Shown piece after piece: positions 24,060 through 33,200 of a stretch of 64,000 nucleotides of DNA (its first letter is position 1; every line of letters begins with the position of its first letter). A program made the translations under genes and the position numbers. Below the pieces are notes generated by a model. It did no database searches. It was not told the DNA's origin and saw only the letters and a list, made by a program, of their open reading frames with translations. Source of the DNA: Novosphingobium sp. SCN 66-18 (lineage in GTDB: Bacteria > Pseudomonadota > Alphaproteobacteria > Sphingomonadales > Sphingomonadaceae); assembly GCA_001725355.1 (NCBI GenBank), contig MEGD01000013.1, forward strand, positions 1-64,000. Reading direction: 5' to 3'.

Positions 24060-25795
24060 ACCGCTTCCTCCGTATTTTCCTTCAGCATCTGGCGCAGGGC
24101 GGCAACGGCGCTGTCAGGCTTTTCCTTCACCAGCCGCTGGGCGATGCCAACCTGGCGGCTCAGCAGTTCGGTATCGACGACGCCCGTGGAGGCGTCCTGC
24201 GCCGGGCGCAGATCGGCCTTGGCGACCAGCGGCTTGGGGGCGGAAGCGGCGTCTTCGCCATCCTCCGCTGCCTCTTCGTCGTCGCTTTCAGCCTTGTTGC
24301 GCTTCGATGCGGCCGGATCGCGCTTCAGTGCCTTGATCAGCGGGCGAACGCCCAGCAGCAACACCAGCAGCACCGCGAGCAGGGCAACGGCATTGCGCAG
24401 GATCGTGGCGAACCACGGCGTCTCGTAGAACTTGGGCGCTTCGACAACCGCCGGCTTGAAGCTGCGGATGGCAACGGCAACCTGGTCTCCGCGCGTCGGA
24501 TCCGCGCCCACGGCGGCGCTGACCAGCTGCTTGATCTGCTCGATATCCGCGGGCTTGGCCTTGGCCATCGCCTCCTGGCTCACCGCCACGGCAACCGACA
24601 GACGCTTGATCTTGCCCGGCGCCACGTTGGACACGGCCACTTCGCGGCCCAGTTCGTAGGTGCGCGTGGACGAGCTTTCGCCATTGGAGGGCGGCGTGGC
24701 GGGCGTTCCGGGCGTACCCGGAGTTCCCGGCGCCTGCCCGTTGGCGGCCTGCGCTCCCTGCGCCGGCGTTCCCTGCGGCGCGCCTGGCTGGGCGGTGGTC
24801 GCCGGCGGGGGCGTGTTCGACAGTACGCCCGGCACGCCGATCGCACCGGCCGCGCCGGCCGACTGGGAAGCGGACTGCGATTCCGTGCGGACCGCACCCT
24901 GCTTGTCATAGCTCTCGCGGGCCGAGGTCACCTGGTCCATGTCGAGATCGACCTGGATCTCGCTCGAAAAGTTGCCATCGCCCAGCATCGGAGTCAGCAA
25001 CTGGGAAACCTGCTGGCGGAGCTTGTCCTCCATGCGGCCCTGGATTTCGATGCGGTCGCTATCACCCGCCTTGGCAGCGGACAGCAGACGGCCGTGCTGG
25101 TCGATCACTTTCACGGAATCGACCGACAGGCCCGGCACCGATCCGGCCATCAGATTGACGATCGCGGAAACCTGGCTGTCGGAAAGCTGGCGGCCACGGG
25201 CCAGTTTGACCATGACCGACGCCGAAGGCGCGACGTTGTCGCGCACGAACACCGACTTTTCCGGTTCGGCAAGATGGACCCGCACGGCTTCCACGCCGTC
25301 GATTTCCATCATCGTCAGTTCCAGCTCGCGCTCGCGCGCGGCCTGGAGGCGCTGGCCTTCCAGCGTGCGGCTGGCGCCCATCGGCAGCTTGTCGATCATC
25401 TGCTGCCCGGTTTCGGGCGCGGCGATCGCGCCGTCCGAGGCAGCGACCATGCGGGCCTTGTAAAGATCGCTTTCCGGCACGGTGATCGCGCCGGTCGAAT
25501 TGTCGATCGTGTAGGGAATCGACGCCTTGTCGAGCGCGGCAACCACCTGGGCGCGTTCGTTGTCGGAAAGCTGCGAATAGAGCATCCGCTGCGGGGCAGG
25601 GGCCATGGTCATCCACAGCACGCCGGCAAGCCCGGCTGCCGACATTCCGGCAAACCAGGGCAGGGCGCGTCGAACCGACGTCTGGCCCATGAAGGCGCGC
25701 AGCCGCGCCGAAGCACCGCCGAGCGTAGGATCGGTCAGCGGCGTCAGCACCGAAGGAGTACTGCCGCCGGCGACAGCGGGAACAAGGTCACTCAT
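24056..25795 (-). CDS. fliF: Flagellar MS-ring protein FliF
   Basis: 579 residues. Builds the MS ring in the inner membrane. Two membrane segments are visible (about 50-67 and 457-477), a conserved N-terminal YscJ-like domain (TVPESDLYKARMVAASDGAI, EAVRVHLAEPEKSVF) and a cytoplasmic C-terminal FliG-binding tail. The periplasmic part holds a low-complexity Gly/Pro/Thr stretch (APGTPGTPGTPATPPSN). Four-base overlap with fliG; three bases after fliE. Confidence 0.95.
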   Translation of the reverse strand: MSDLVPAVAGGSTPSVLTPLTDPTLGGASARLRAFMGQTSVRRALPWFAGMSAAGLAGVLWMTMAPAPQRMLYSQLSDNERAQVVAALDKASIPYTIDNSTGAITVPESDLYKARMVAASDGAIAAPETGQQMIDKLPMGASRTLEGQRLQAARERELELTMMEIDGVEAVRVHLAEPEKSVFVRDNVAPSASVMVKLARGRQLSDSQVSAIVNLMAGSVPGLSVDSVKVIDQHGRLLSAAKAGDSDRIEIQGRMEDKLRQQVSQLLTPMLGDGNFSSEIQVDLDMDQVTSARESYDKQGAVRTESQSASQSAGAAGAIGVPGVLSNTPPPATTAQPGAPQGTPAQGAQAANGQAPGTPGTPGTPATPPSNGESSSTRTYELGREVAVSNVAPGKIKRLSVAVAVSQEAMAKAKPADIEQIKQLVSAAVGADPTRGDQVAVAIRSFKPAVVEAPKFYETPWFATILRNAVALLAVLLVLLLGVRPLIKALKRDPAASKRNKAESDDEEAAEDGEDAASAPKPLVAKADLRPAQDASTGVVDTELLSRQVGIAQRLVKEKPDSAVAALRQMLKENTEEAV

Positions 25796-25798
25796 TTA

Positions 25799-26176
25799 TC
25801 AGACCCCCATCCGCATGATGTCCTGGTACGCGGACAGCAGGCGGTTGCGAACTTGGAGCGTGGCTTCGAAGGCGACGCCCGCTTCCTGCCGGGCGAGCAT
25901 GACCTTCGCGACGTCGGTCACTTCGCCACGTTCGTAGGCTTCGCTGACCGCTTCCGCCTTGTTCTGCGTGGCGCTGACGCTGTCGAGCGCGGACTTGAGT
26001 GCTTCGGTGAAACCGCCGGCCGGACCACTGCTCTGGGTCTCGGCCGCGCCCGACGCGGCTGCATCGGGCTTGTGGATCTGCTGAAGCAGGTTGGAACGAT
26101 CAATGATCTGCTGACGCAGCGCGATGATCTGCTGCACCCCGGCGGCACTTCCGCCGATACCGTTGATACCACTCAT
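25799..26176 (-). CDS. fliE: Flagellar hook-basal body protein FliE
   Basis: 125 residues. Rod adaptor joining the MS ring and the rod. The C-terminal helix motifs are typical: FTEALKSALDSVSATQNKAE, VTDVAKVMLARQEAGVAFEA and TLQVRNRLLSAYQDIMRM. Overlaps the end of the activator gene by four bases (ATGA) and is followed closely by fliF, so it is the first structural gene of the fli block. Confidence 0.94.
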   Translation of the reverse strand: MSGINGIGGSAAGVQQIIALRQQIIDRSNLLQQIHKPDAAASGAAETQSSGPAGGFTEALKSALDSVSATQNKAEAVSEAYERGEVTDVAKVMLARQEAGVAFEATLQVRNRLLSAYQDIMRMGV

Positions 26177-27531
26177 CGACGACCTCCAGCGACTGCGATG
26201 CCGGCTTCACGGAAGCTGGCAAGGCGATAGCGTAGCGTGCGTTCCGAAATGCCGAGCTGGCGTGCCGCGGCCACGCGGCTGCCGCCGCAGGCCTCGAGCG
26301 TGGCCAGGATTGCCCGCGCTTCGGAAATCTGAACGATGTTGGAAAGCTTGGCTCCGGACGCGCCCATGTCGTCCGCGACGATTTCGGCGGGCGCTGCCGG
26401 TACTGCCGGGTTGATCGGCGTTACCGTGCCCTGCATCGGTGCGGCCTGCGCGCCGTTGCGATCAGTGACCAGGCGGGCAGGGCGATCGAATACGATGTGC
26501 TGCGGCAGGATTTCCGGCGCATCGCCTGCGAGAAGCAGCGCGCGGCGCACCACGTTTTCCAGTTCGCGGACGTTGCCGGGCCAGGTGTGCTGGGCCAGCA
26601 GCGCGATCGCGGCATCGGAAATCCACGGCGTGTTCATGCCGCGCGGAACGTGGCGCAGCATCATCGCGAAGGCGAGCGGCGCGATATCCTCCGGGCGTTC
26701 GCACAGCGCGCCCAGCGAGAGCGGGAAAACGTTGAGGCGGTAGTAAAGGTCCGCACGGAAGCGGCCTTCCTCGACCTCCAGCGGCAGATCCCGGTTGGCG
26801 CAGGCGATCACGCGCACGTCAACCTTGACCGGCTGCGTCGCGCCCAGCGGCAGGACTTCGCCTTCCTGCAGGGCGCGCAGCAGCTTTGCCTGGAGTGAAA
26901 TCGGCATCTCCGCGATTTCGTCGAGCAGCAGCGTGCCACCGTCGGCGGCGCGGAAGAAACCTTCGCTGGCCGCGTTGGCGCCGGTGAAGGCGCCCTTCTG
27001 GTGACCGAACAGCAGCGCTTCCAGCATCGTTTCCGGCATCGTTTCCGGCATGGCGGCGCAGTTGATGGCAATGAACGGCTTGTCCGCGCGGCGCGAACGA
27101 TCGTGGATGAAGCGGCTCAGCACTTCCTTGCCGGTTCCGGTCGGGCCGTTGATGAGCACGGGAATGTCGCTCGCCGCGATGCGTTCGGCCAGGGCGAGGA
27201 CGGAGAGGCTTTCTGGATCGGCGGCTACGGGCGTGCCGGCGGGGGCGGCACAGGCAAGCAGCGCGGCGAGCGCGCCTTCCGAAGCTCCATCGACATAGCG
27301 CAGCGTGAACTGGCGGCCTCCCGGCGCGCGGATCAGTTCGTTGTGCGGTGCGCGTTCAAGGGCGATCGCGATCTTTCTGGGATCATGCTGCACGCATTCT
27401 TCCGATGCGTACACATACGTACCAGCGCTGCTGCCGAAGCTCCCGACAATAGCATCCGCCCGCTGAACCAGTGGCGCGTTAACGCTTCCGGCTTGCTCAG
27501 AGACGTGCAATCCGTCCGTATGTTGATCCAT
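26173..27531 (-). CDS. flbD: Sigma-54-dependent flagellar activator, FlbD/FlrC-like
   Basis: 452 residues. Enhancer-binding AAA+ regulator for sigma-54 holoenzyme. The N-terminal region (about 1-115) has no recognisable receiver phosphorylation site. The AAA+ core has Walker A GPTGTGKE, the sigma-54-contact loop GAFTGA, GGTLLLDEIAEMP and WPGNVRELENVVRRAL. A Fis-type helix-turn-helix ends the protein (GGSRVAAARQLGISERTLRY). A 4-residue insertion (MPETMPET) lies just before GAFTGA because of a 12-bp duplication at 27028-27051. It likely drives the sigma-54 promoters found here. Start could be 27555. Confidence 0.9.
   Translation of the reverse strand: MDQHTDGLHVSEQAGSVNAPLVQRADAIVGSFGSSAGTYVYASEECVQHDPRKIAIALERAPHNELIRAPGGRQFTLRYVDGASEGALAALLACAAPAGTPVAADPESLSVLALAERIAASDIPVLINGPTGTGKEVLSRFIHDRSRRADKPFIAINCAAMPETMPETMLEALLFGHQKGAFTGANAASEGFFRAADGGTLLLDEIAEMPISLQAKLLRALQEGEVLPLGATQPVKVDVRVIACANRDLPLEVEEGRFRADLYYRLNVFPLSLGALCERPEDIAPLAFAMMLRHVPRGMNTPWISDAAIALLAQHTWPGNVRELENVVRRALLLAGDAPEILPQHIVFDRPARLVTDRNGAQAAPMQGTVTPINPAVPAAPAEIVADDMGASGAKLSNIVQISEARAILATLEACGGSRVAAARQLGISERTLRYRLASFREAGIAVAGGRR
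27028..27051 (-). repeat. 12-bp perfect tandem duplication in the flbD-like gene
   Basis: CGTTTCCGGCAT occurs twice without a gap (27028-27039 and 27040-27051, plus-strand reading). In protein it doubles the MPET segment, four residues longer than the usual NCAAxPExxLEAxLFGH spacing. Confidence 0.75.
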
Positions 27532-27547
27532 GTTAATGGCCCCCGTC

Positions 27548-27555
27548 TTAACCAT
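27548..27555 (+). promoter_or_regulatory. CtrA-like half-site before the flbD-fli operon
   Basis: TTAACCAT, the same octamer as at 10825, lies in the leader of the activator gene; a related CCATTAACC lies at 27591-27599. In Caulobacter CtrA starts the early flagellar operons, so a similar role is possible. The match is only eight bases. Confidence 0.35.
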
Positions 27556-27658
27556 ATCTGGTGACGGTTTGCCTCTAAATCCTAAATGAACCATTAACCT
27601 CAGTGTTCGTACTTAGGCGTTGAGCGTAGTTTTTTGCACGCCGCGCATTTTTTCCCCT

Positions 27659-27684
27659 TAAAAACCCGATCCCCATGCCGGTCT
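27659..27684 (+). promoter_or_regulatory. Possible sigma-28 promoter of fliC
   Basis: TAAAAACC (27659-27666), 10 bases, then GCCGGTCT (27677-27684). The core elements TAAA and GCCG are present but the spacer is one base short of the consensus. No sigma-54 site fits upstream of fliC; a TTGCA at about 27635 has no matching GG element. Weaker than the promoter at 10906. Confidence 0.35.
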
Positions 27685-27754
27685 TTGCCTCGACAGCCGC
27701 GTTATCCCCGTGACTCGGCGGTCCTCTCGGGAACGATCCTCACTGGAGACTGAC

Positions 27755-28612
27755 ATGACCGTTATCAACACCAACATCAGCGCACTGCGCGCGGCGAACG
27801 CTTCGAACTCGGCCAGCCAGATGCTGGGCACTGCCATGCAGCGCCTGTCCACCGGCACCCGCATCAACAGCGCGAAGGACGACGCCGCCGGCCTCGCCAT
27901 CGCCACCTCGATGACCTCGCAGATCACTGGCATGAACCAGGGCATCCGCAACGCCAACGACGGCATCTCGCTGGCGCAGACCGCTGAAGGCGCGCTGGGC
28001 GAAGTCACCAACATGCTGCAGCGTATCCGCGAACTGGCTACCCAGTCGGCTTCGGGCACCTATCAGGACACCACCGACCGCGCTTACATGCAGACGGAAG
28101 TCGACCAGCTGACCTCGCAGATCGACCAGGTCGTCACCAACACCAAGTTCAACGGCGTTGGGCTGTTCGACGGGAGCGCCACGTCGGTGACGATCCAGGC
28201 CGGTGCGAACTCCACCGACACGGTTGATCTGGCCATGGTCGATCTGAAAACGGCTGCGGCGACGAAGCTTGCCGCCAGCGGCGGTGCGGCCAAGTCCTAC
28301 GACGTGTCGACGGCCACCAACGCCGCGAAGCTGCTCGATACCTCGGACGCCAAGTCGATCGACAAGGAACTGGAAAGGATATCGAGCGCCCGTTCGACGC
28401 TGGGTGCCGGTCAGAACCGCCTCCAGTCGGCGGTCAACAACCTGACCAGCAACGTCACGAACCTCTCGGATGCCCGCTCGCGCATTCAGGACACCGACTA
28501 CTCGGCGGAAACGACGGCGCTCGCCAAGGCCCAGATCCTGAGCCAGGCTTCGACGGCGATGATCGCCCAGGCCAACCAGAGCCAGCAGAACGTTCTCTCG
28601 CTGCTCCGCTAA
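27755..28612 (+). CDS. fliC: Flagellin
   Basis: 285 residues, a short flagellin with only the conserved D0/D1 ends and a small middle. N-terminus [20 protein letters not shown] and [20 protein letters not shown]-terminus [20 protein letters not shown] then QQNVLSLLR. No signal peptide; exported by the flagellar system. Start ATG at 27755 follows GGAG by six bases. It is the only flagellin gene in the window, transcribed away from flbD. Confidence 0.96.
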   Translation: MTVINTNISALRAANASNSASQMLGTAMQRLSTGTRINSAKDDAAGLAIATSMTSQITGMNQGIRNANDGISLAQTAEGALGEVTNMLQRIRELATQSASGTYQDTTDRAYMQTEVDQLTSQIDQVVTNTKFNGVGLFDGSATSVTIQAGANSTDTVDLAMVDLKTAAATKLAASGGAAKSYDVSTATNAAKLLDTSDAKSIDKELERISSARSTLGAGQNRLQSAVNNLTSNVTNLSDARSRIQDTDYSAETTALAKAQILSQASTAMIAQANQSQQNVLSLLR

Positions 28613-28649
28613 GCCTGACGCAACCTGACACCTGCCTCCACCAGGTGGC

Positions 28650-28688
28650 GGCCCGGCGATCGCGAGATCGCCGGGCCTTCGGTGTTTT
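28650..28688 (+). terminator. Intrinsic terminator of fliC
   Basis: GGCCCGGCGATC (28650-28661), tetraloop GCGA, and GATCGCCGGGCC (28666-28677) form a perfect 12-bp stem, followed by a T-rich tail with TTTT near 28684. Placed 38 bases after the fliC stop. Confidence 0.8.
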
Positions 28689-28749
28689 GAGCGCGGACAT
28701 TCGTCTTGCCTTCTTGACTCCGCGCGCGTGAGGCGATTGGCACGGAGCC

Positions 28750-30504
28750 GTGGCTTCGTCTGGCAAATATCTCGTGCGGTCCGCCGCCATCCGGTTCCGC
28801 CGTCGCCTGCGCGAAAGCGAGGCGGCCTTTATCGTGCTCGCGCTGCTGGCCGGGCTTGCGGCCGGTATCCTCACCAATGCGCAGCAGTTCCTGGCGCATG
28901 GCATCCAGCACCTCTTCTATGGCGTCACGATCAACCGCCTGAGCGCGCTGGGATCGATCCATCACCCCTGGCGCCTGCTGGCGCTGCCGGCCGGCGGGTT
29001 GTTGCTGGTGTTCATGGCGCGATGGCTCCATCGCCGCCGGCGGACGCTGATCGACGTGGTCGAGGCGAATGCGCTGCACGGCGGGCGCTTGCCACTGTCC
29101 GACAGCCTGATCATCGCCGGGCAGACCATCGTATCGAATGGCGCGGGCGCTTCGGTCGGGCTCGAAGCCGCCTATGCCCAGATGGGCGGCGGCATCGCCT
29201 CCGCGCTGGGGCAATGGTTCAAGCTGCGCCGCGCGGATCTGCGCACGCTGACCGGGGCAGGGGCCGGCGCGGCCGTTGGTGCGGCCTTCGGCGCGCCATT
29301 GGCCGGTGCCTTCTATGCCTTCGAGATCGTGATCGGAACCTACACCCCGGCCGCGATCGCACCGGTGGTCACGGCCGCGTTGTCCGCCGTCTTCGTCACG
29401 CGCCTGCTTGGCGTGGAGCCCTATCTGATCGCGACGACGGCGGACCGCGTGCTGCACACGCCCGATTATCTTGTCTATGCGGTGCTCGGACTGGGCTGCG
29501 CTTTCATGGGCATCGTGGTCATGCGCCTGGTCACGGCGATGGAGCTGGTGGTGCAAGCCTGGGCGCGCATCGGCGTGTGGCGGCCGGTGATCGGCGGCTT
29601 CCTGCTCATGCCGATCGCCTGGCTCTCGCCGCAGGCGCTGTCGGCCGGACATGGCGCGCTGCACCTCAACCTTCTGTTGCATCCGCCAATCATGTTTTTG
29701 CTGACGGTGCTGGCCCTGAAGATCGCGGCATCGGTGATCTCGCTCAGCTTCGGTTTCCGCGGGGGGCTTTTCTTCGCCTCGCTGTTCCTCGGTTCACTGG
29801 TCGGGCAGATTTTTGCCGGGGTGGGCAACATGCTGTTTCCCGGCTTGGCGATCGATTCCAACGATGCGGCACTGGTGGGCATGGCCGCATTCAGCGTGTC
29901 CGTGGTGGGTGGTCCGATGACGCTGGCCATGCTGATGCTGGAAACCACGCACGATTTCGCGCTGATGGGCGTGGTGCTTACCGCATCGCTCATTTCCAGC
30001 GCCGTCACGCGCGAAGCCTTCGGCTATTCCTTTTCCACCTGGCGTCTCCACGTGCGCGGATCGATCGTGCGCAGTCCGCGCGACATTAGCTGGGTCGTGG
30101 ATCTTCACGCCGGCCGCATCATGCGCAAGGACTGGGTCAGCATCGCGGACGACAGCACCGTTGCCGCGTTTCGCGCGGCGATTCCTTTGGGGTCGGCCAG
30201 CAAGGCCGTGCTTGTCGATCGCGAAGGGCGTTATCGCGGGATCGTTCCTACGGCGCTGGTCTATCGGTCCGATCTCGCCCTCGATGGCCTGGTCAGTTCT
30301 GTAGCCACGCTGGTCGATACCGCGCTGCATCCCGAGACCGGCATCCAGGAGATGCTGGCCCTGTTCGATCGGCTGGCAGTGGATGAAATGGTGGTGATCG
30401 ATGCCGCCCAGCACGTCGTCGGCGTGGTCACCGAACGCCATGCCCGCCGGCGCTATTTCGAGAAACTCGAAAGCGCGCAGCGGGACATTTTCGGCGAAAC
30501 CTGA
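28750..30504 (+). CDS. ClC-type chloride channel/antiporter with CBS domains
   Basis: 584 residues with a GTG start. The N-terminal two-thirds are a polytopic ClC core. The motif that is GREGP in many family members reads GLEAA here (the gating glutamate is kept), and the GxFxP motif reads GGLFFAS. Two CBS-like segments lie at the C-terminus (about 460-580). It would carry chloride, perhaps with protons. It sits between fliC and motB, the only non-flagellar gene in this part of the locus, and converges with motB with a gap of only ten bases. Confidence 0.85.
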   Translation: MASSGKYLVRSAAIRFRRRLRESEAAFIVLALLAGLAAGILTNAQQFLAHGIQHLFYGVTINRLSALGSIHHPWRLLALPAGGLLLVFMARWLHRRRRTLIDVVEANALHGGRLPLSDSLIIAGQTIVSNGAGASVGLEAAYAQMGGGIASALGQWFKLRRADLRTLTGAGAGAAVGAAFGAPLAGAFYAFEIVIGTYTPAAIAPVVTAALSAVFVTRLLGVEPYLIATTADRVLHTPDYLVYAVLGLGCAFMGIVVMRLVTAMELVVQAWARIGVWRPVIGGFLLMPIAWLSPQALSAGHGALHLNLLLHPPIMFLLTVLALKIAASVISLSFGFRGGLFFASLFLGSLVGQIFAGVGNMLFPGLAIDSNDAALVGMAAFSVSVVGGPMTLAMLMLETTHDFALMGVVLTASLISSAVTREAFGYSFSTWRLHVRGSIVRSPRDISWVVDLHAGRIMRKDWVSIADDSTVAAFRAAIPLGSASKAVLVDREGRYRGIVPTALVYRSDLALDGLVSSVATLVDTALHPETGIQEMLALFDRLAVDEMVVIDAAQHVVGVVTERHARRRYFEKLESAQRDIFGET

Positions 30505-30514
30505 AGGGTAGGGA

Positions 30515-31354
30515 TCAGTTCACCAGCAGGATGGAAATCCGGCGGTTGCGCGGATCGGACGGGTTGTCCTTCACCAGCAGTTCGCGGTCGGCCACGCCTT
30601 CGATCCGGCGGAAGCGGCTTTCGGCCACGCCCTGGTGCATCAGCGCCTGTCGCGTGGCTTCGGCGCGGCCGGCGGAAAGCGACCAGTTGTTGGCGGCCTG
30701 GCCGGGCTTCCACTGCACCGAATCGGTATGGCCGCGCACGGTGATGCCGGATGGATCGGTGCCGATCGCCTGGCCAATCGCCTGCAACAGTTCGGTCGCG
30801 TCGGGCGTCAGCAGCGTGGTGCCGAGGCGGAACATCGAGAAGTTGGCGTCGTCGACCAGGTCGATGCGCGTCCCTTCGGTGGTGTCCACCATGCGGACCT
30901 GCCGGGCAAGCTGGCGCAGCTTGGCGTTGGCGGCCAGCTTTTCCTGCAACTTCTTCTCGACGGCCGTGCGTTTGGCCTTCGATCCGCCATCCTTGGCGCC
31001 GCCGGTGGCGTCGCGCGGCACGGTCAGAGTCTTGGTGCCGGTCTGCGCGGCCTTGTGCGGATAGTTGTCCGCGTCGGTGATCGAGGAGCCGCCGAGCAGG
31101 CCATAGGAGCCGGCTTCGCCTTCCTTCATCTTGACCAGGGTGGGCGTGAAATAGTCGGCAAGGCCCTTGCGCTGCTTCTCCGTGGTCGCGCCCAGCAGCC
31201 ACAACAGCAGGAAGAAGGCCATCATCGCGGTCACGAAGTCCGCGTAGGCGACTTTCCACGCGCCGCCATGGTGGCCGCCGGCCACCACCGTCACTTTCTT
31301 GACGATGATCGGCGCCGGAGGCGGTTCGTTCTTGCCTCTGGGAGGTTTGGCCAT
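30515..31354 (-). CDS. motB: Flagellar stator protein MotB
   Basis: 279 residues. Single membrane segment with the proton-binding aspartate D39 in WKVAYADFVTAMMAFFLLLW, a basic/Lys-rich linker, and the C-terminal OmpA-like peptidoglycan-binding domain (SGITVRGHTDSVQWKPGQA, then LSAGRAEATRQAL). With MotA it powers rotation. The gene is the last of the leftward flg-mot block. Confidence 0.94.
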   Translation of the reverse strand: MAKPPRGKNEPPPAPIIVKKVTVVAGGHHGGAWKVAYADFVTAMMAFFLLLWLLGATTEKQRKGLADYFTPTLVKMKEGEAGSYGLLGGSSITDADNYPHKAAQTGTKTLTVPRDATGGAKDGGSKAKRTAVEKKLQEKLAANAKLRQLARQVRMVDTTEGTRIDLVDDANFSMFRLGTTLLTPDATELLQAIGQAIGTDPSGITVRGHTDSVQWKPGQAANNWSLSAGRAEATRQALMHQGVAESRFRRIEGVADRELLVKDNPSDPRNRRISILLVN

Positions 31355-31368
31355 GGTTCAGCCTTCCC

Positions 31369-32232
31369 TTAGCGGCCGCGCAGCGCGTCGAGCAGTTCGG
31401 ACAGGCCGGGGCGGAAGGCGTGGCCGAGACCCGACCGCGCGCTTTCCACCACCAGCGGCTGCGGCCACCCGTGAAGCGAGGCGATGATGACCTGCTTGAC
31501 CGCCTGGAAGATCATCTCGTCCTGATCGAGCACCTGCTTGAGGCGGCTCGCCAGCGGAGCAACGATGCCATAGGCGAGAAGCACGCCCATGAAGGTGCCG
31601 ACCAGCGCCGAACCGATCATCCCGCCCAGGATGGCCGGCGGCTTGTCGATCGAGCCCATGGTCTTCACCACGCCCAGAACCGCCGCGACGATACCCAGCG
31701 CAGGGAGAGCGTCGGCCAGGCCCTGCAGCGCGTGCTGCGGCTCGGCTTCTTCGTGGAAGTGCGTCTTCATCGCGTGATCCATGACGTCCTCGACAGCGTG
31801 CACTTCCAGCGTGCCGGAGGAGACGACGATCAGGGTCAGCGTATCGCAGATCAGCGAAATCAAGGGTTTGTTGGCGAGAAGTCGCGGAAATTCCGCGAAA
31901 ATCGGCGAGCTGGCGGGGTCGGTGACATGGCTTTCCAGCGCCACCGGCCCGTCCGACCGCAGGATCTTCATCAGCTTGGTGCACAGGATGATCGCGTCGA
32001 TGTGATCCTGCTTTGTGTGCTTCGGCCCCTTGAACACTTTGGCGAAACCGCCGCCGATCGCCTTCAGCTCGTGCATCGAGTTGCCCGTTACCAGCGCGCC
32101 GACTGCCGCGCCGCCGATGATGAGCATTTCGTGCGGGATCGCCTCCATGACCGGCCCCAGCGCGCCGCCAGTGATGGCAAAGCCGCCGAAGACCATGACC
32201 AGCAGGATAATGATGCCGATACCAGCGTACAT
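31369..32232 (-). CDS. motA: Flagellar stator protein MotA
   Basis: 287 residues with four membrane segments. N-terminal MYAGIGIIILLVMVFGGFAI; the cytoplasmic loop with FAKVFKGPKHTKQDHIDAII; the third and fourth membrane segments with ALGIVAAVLGVVKTMGSIDK and MIGSALVGTFMGVLLAYGIV. Together with MotB it forms the proton channel that drives the motor. 14 bases before motB. Confidence 0.94.
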   Translation of the reverse strand: MYAGIGIIILLVMVFGGFAITGGALGPVMEAIPHEMLIIGGAAVGALVTGNSMHELKAIGGGFAKVFKGPKHTKQDHIDAIILCTKLMKILRSDGPVALESHVTDPASSPIFAEFPRLLANKPLISLICDTLTLIVVSSGTLEVHAVEDVMDHAMKTHFHEEAEPQHALQGLADALPALGIVAAVLGVVKTMGSIDKPPAILGGMIGSALVGTFMGVLLAYGIVAPLASRLKQVLDQDEMIFQAVKQVIIASLHGWPQPLVVESARSGLGHAFRPGLSELLDALRGR

Positions 32233-32275
32233 GGAAGTTCAACCCTTCAGAATTCGAAAGCGGTGTGGTTCGGGA

Positions 32276-33196
32276 TCAGCTCAACATGCTGAACAGCGAG
32301 AGGCCCGAGAGCTTGGTGAAGCTCGCCTGGCTGGCTTCGAGCACGGTCGACAGTTCCTGCAGCCGGGTGAAGGCTTCGGTGATGTCGGTGCCGCCGATGT
32401 CCTTCTGTTCGGTCGCGCGCGATGTGGCCATCGCGGTCTGCCGCTGGACGTTGATGTCGATCCAGGACAGCCGCGAACCGACCACCGTTTGCGCGGTGGT
32501 GACCGAATCCAGCCCCGCCTGAAGCGAGGTCAGCGCGTTGTTGGCGGCGGTGGTGGCCCCGGCGCCCCCCGCGTCGAGCGCGTCGGACAGGGTCTTCACC
32601 ACCGACATGATGTCGGTCTGCGTCCCGTTCACGTTGAACGACAGGAATTCCGGACCGGTCACGCCACGCGTGACGGTCTGCCCGTCGCCCAGCGCAAGCT
32701 GCCCGGCCGAACCGGTACCGACATAGGAGGCGTTGCCCGAAGCATCGACCGTGTAGGCATCGCCGCCCGTCTGGCCACCGAACAGCGCGTGCCCGGCGGA
32801 ATCGCGCGTATTGGCGAGCGCCACCAGGTTGCCTTGCAACTGCTTCAGCTCGGTGCTGATGCTCGAACGCTGCGTGTCCGACATCGTGCCGCTCGCGGCC
32901 TGCGTCGCCAGCTGCTGCACGCGGATGATCGTATTGGAAAACTCGGTCATCGCCGAATCCGCCAGATTGAGATCCGATGTCGCGCGGTTGGCGGCGTCGG
33001 TATCGATCTTGGACAGCGTGTCGGTGCGCGACAGCGCGCGCAGCCGCGATGCCGCAACCGGGTCGTCCGACGAGGTCGTCAGCCGGTTGCCCGAACTGAT
33101 CTGCGTCTGCAGCTTTTCCGCCTGGGCGCGAAGCGACGTGAGGTCGAGCGTCGAGCGGCTGTAGAACGCGCTGGTGCTGGTAGCGAAAGTGGTCAT
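32276..33196 (-). CDS. flgL: Hook-filament junction protein FlgL (HAP3)
   Basis: 306 residues. Flagellin-like ends: N-terminal STSAFYSRSTLDLTSLRAQA and SGNRLTTSSDDPVAASRLRA, and C-terminal VLEASQASFTKLSGLSLFSM. Connects hook and filament with FlgK. Follows flgK by four bases. Confidence 0.92.
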   Translation of the reverse strand: MTTFATSTSAFYSRSTLDLTSLRAQAEKLQTQISSGNRLTTSSDDPVAASRLRALSRTDTLSKIDTDAANRATSDLNLADSAMTEFSNTIIRVQQLATQAASGTMSDTQRSSISTELKQLQGNLVALANTRDSAGHALFGGQTGGDAYTVDASGNASYVGTGSAGQLALGDGQTVTRGVTGPEFLSFNVNGTQTDIMSVVKTLSDALDAGGAGATTAANNALTSLQAGLDSVTTAQTVVGSRLSWIDINVQRQTAMATSRATEQKDIGGTDITEAFTRLQELSTVLEASQASFTKLSGLSLFSMLS

Positions 33197-33200
33197 GATA

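Noticed and set aside
27620-27645. TTGCA near 27635 as a sigma-54 -12 box of fliC
   Set aside because: No GG-containing -24 box at the required 12-base offset; a sigma-28-like site fits better.
28737-28752. TGGCACGGAGCCGTGG as a sigma-54 site before the ClC gene
   Set aside because: The -12 element (TTGC) is missing at the right distance; only the -24 half matches and the sequence runs into the start codon.
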